NCBI GenBank assembly: GCA_019694465.1
Contig: JAIBBV010000022.1
Location: forward strand, 1-50,530
Reading direction: 5' to 3'
Source of the DNA: Oligoflexia bacterium
Lineage (GTDB): Bacteria > Bdellovibrionota_C > UBA2361 > JAFLCA01
DNA: 50,530 nucleotides
The translations under genes were made by a program, and so were the position numbers. Under the pieces are notes generated by a model. The model ran no database searches, was not told where the DNA came from, and was given only the letters and a program-made list of their open reading frames with translations. Below are positions 50,520-50,530 of this stretch, piece after piece (within the stretch, counting starts at the first letter, position 1; each line of letters starts with the position of its first letter).

Positions 50520-50530
50520 ATACTTCTGTT
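50516..50530 (+). CDS. Start of a further gene, probably pstA (cut by the window edge)
   Basis: An ATG at 50516 overlaps the pstC stop as ATGA, and the frame stays open to the window end (five codons, beginning MNTSV). In pst operons the next gene is usually pstA, the second permease, hence the call. Five codons cannot establish identity. Confidence 0.4.

Noticed and set aside
1..50530. tRNA or rRNA genes
   Set aside because: No T-loop (GGTTCGANTCC-type) plus acceptor pairing was found in the intergenic regions read; a covariance search was not possible.

Overview
The window reads as a chromosomal segment of a Gram-negative (double-membrane) bacterium. It carries kdsB (CMP-Kdo synthesis for LPS), a type III secretion-type ATPase/stator pair, secreted proteins with signal peptides, a lipoprotein and a di-haem c-type cytochrome. 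Base composition is moderate by eye. ATG dominates, with several TTG and GTG starts. I cannot name the phylum. The mix of T3SS-like genes, trypsin-like protease, DUF6502/DUF5666 proteins and a DUF1111 cytochrome with Ca-binding repeats would fit a delta-proteobacteria-like or similarly deep lineage. No tRNA, rRNA, CRISPR array, intact transposase or prophage was seen.

Layout. 1-4664 is accessory: a three-gene operon of unknown proteins, a small secreted protein, and a 545-residue protein ending in a JAMM/JAB metallo-isopeptidase domain. 4657-8341 (minus) is murJ followed by SctL-like and SctN-like genes. 8578-13400 holds a GT39-type membrane glycosyltransferase, a PH-domain membrane protein and a DUF6502/lipoprotein/DUF5666 operon with a recognisable promoter and terminator. 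13483-18901 is a looser region: a secreted trypsin-like protease, a transposase remnant, a GNAT-fold protein, an unknown protein and an 88-bp tandem repeat. 18902-30081 is mostly housekeeping: OsmC, a yjfLMC-like DUF350/ATP-grasp/YgiB-like set, a SAM-hydrolase family protein, aroB, a HAD protein, a J-like protein without HPD, an ABC exporter, and a TerB/RidA/KdsB/histidine-phosphatase operon. Between the ABC exporter and TerB lies an 89-nt attC-like palindrome.

30451-34684 encodes two exported proteins, the second a DUF1111 di-haem oxidoreductase. 34824-42983 is two convergent gene sets that together look like a glycan or small-molecule decoration locus: NodU/CmcH carbamoyltransferase, PIG-L deacetylase and GT-B glycosyltransferase on the plus strand; amidinotransferase, sugar-nucleotide epimerase, GT2 glycosyltransferase and ChbG/YdjC deacetylase on the minus strand. 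43226-48266 has a membrane metallophosphoesterase, a CitE-like lyase, a DAHP synthase and an unknown protein. The window ends in pstS-pstC and the first codons of what is probably pstA, preceded by 11-bp-spaced repeats resembling a Pho box.

The strongest leads for something new are the JAMM protein with its large uncharacterised N-terminal region and nearby unknown operon, the carbamoyl/amidino decoration locus, the isolated SctN/SctL pair with possible substrates in the same window, and the palindromic elements at 26591-26679 and 18473-18677.
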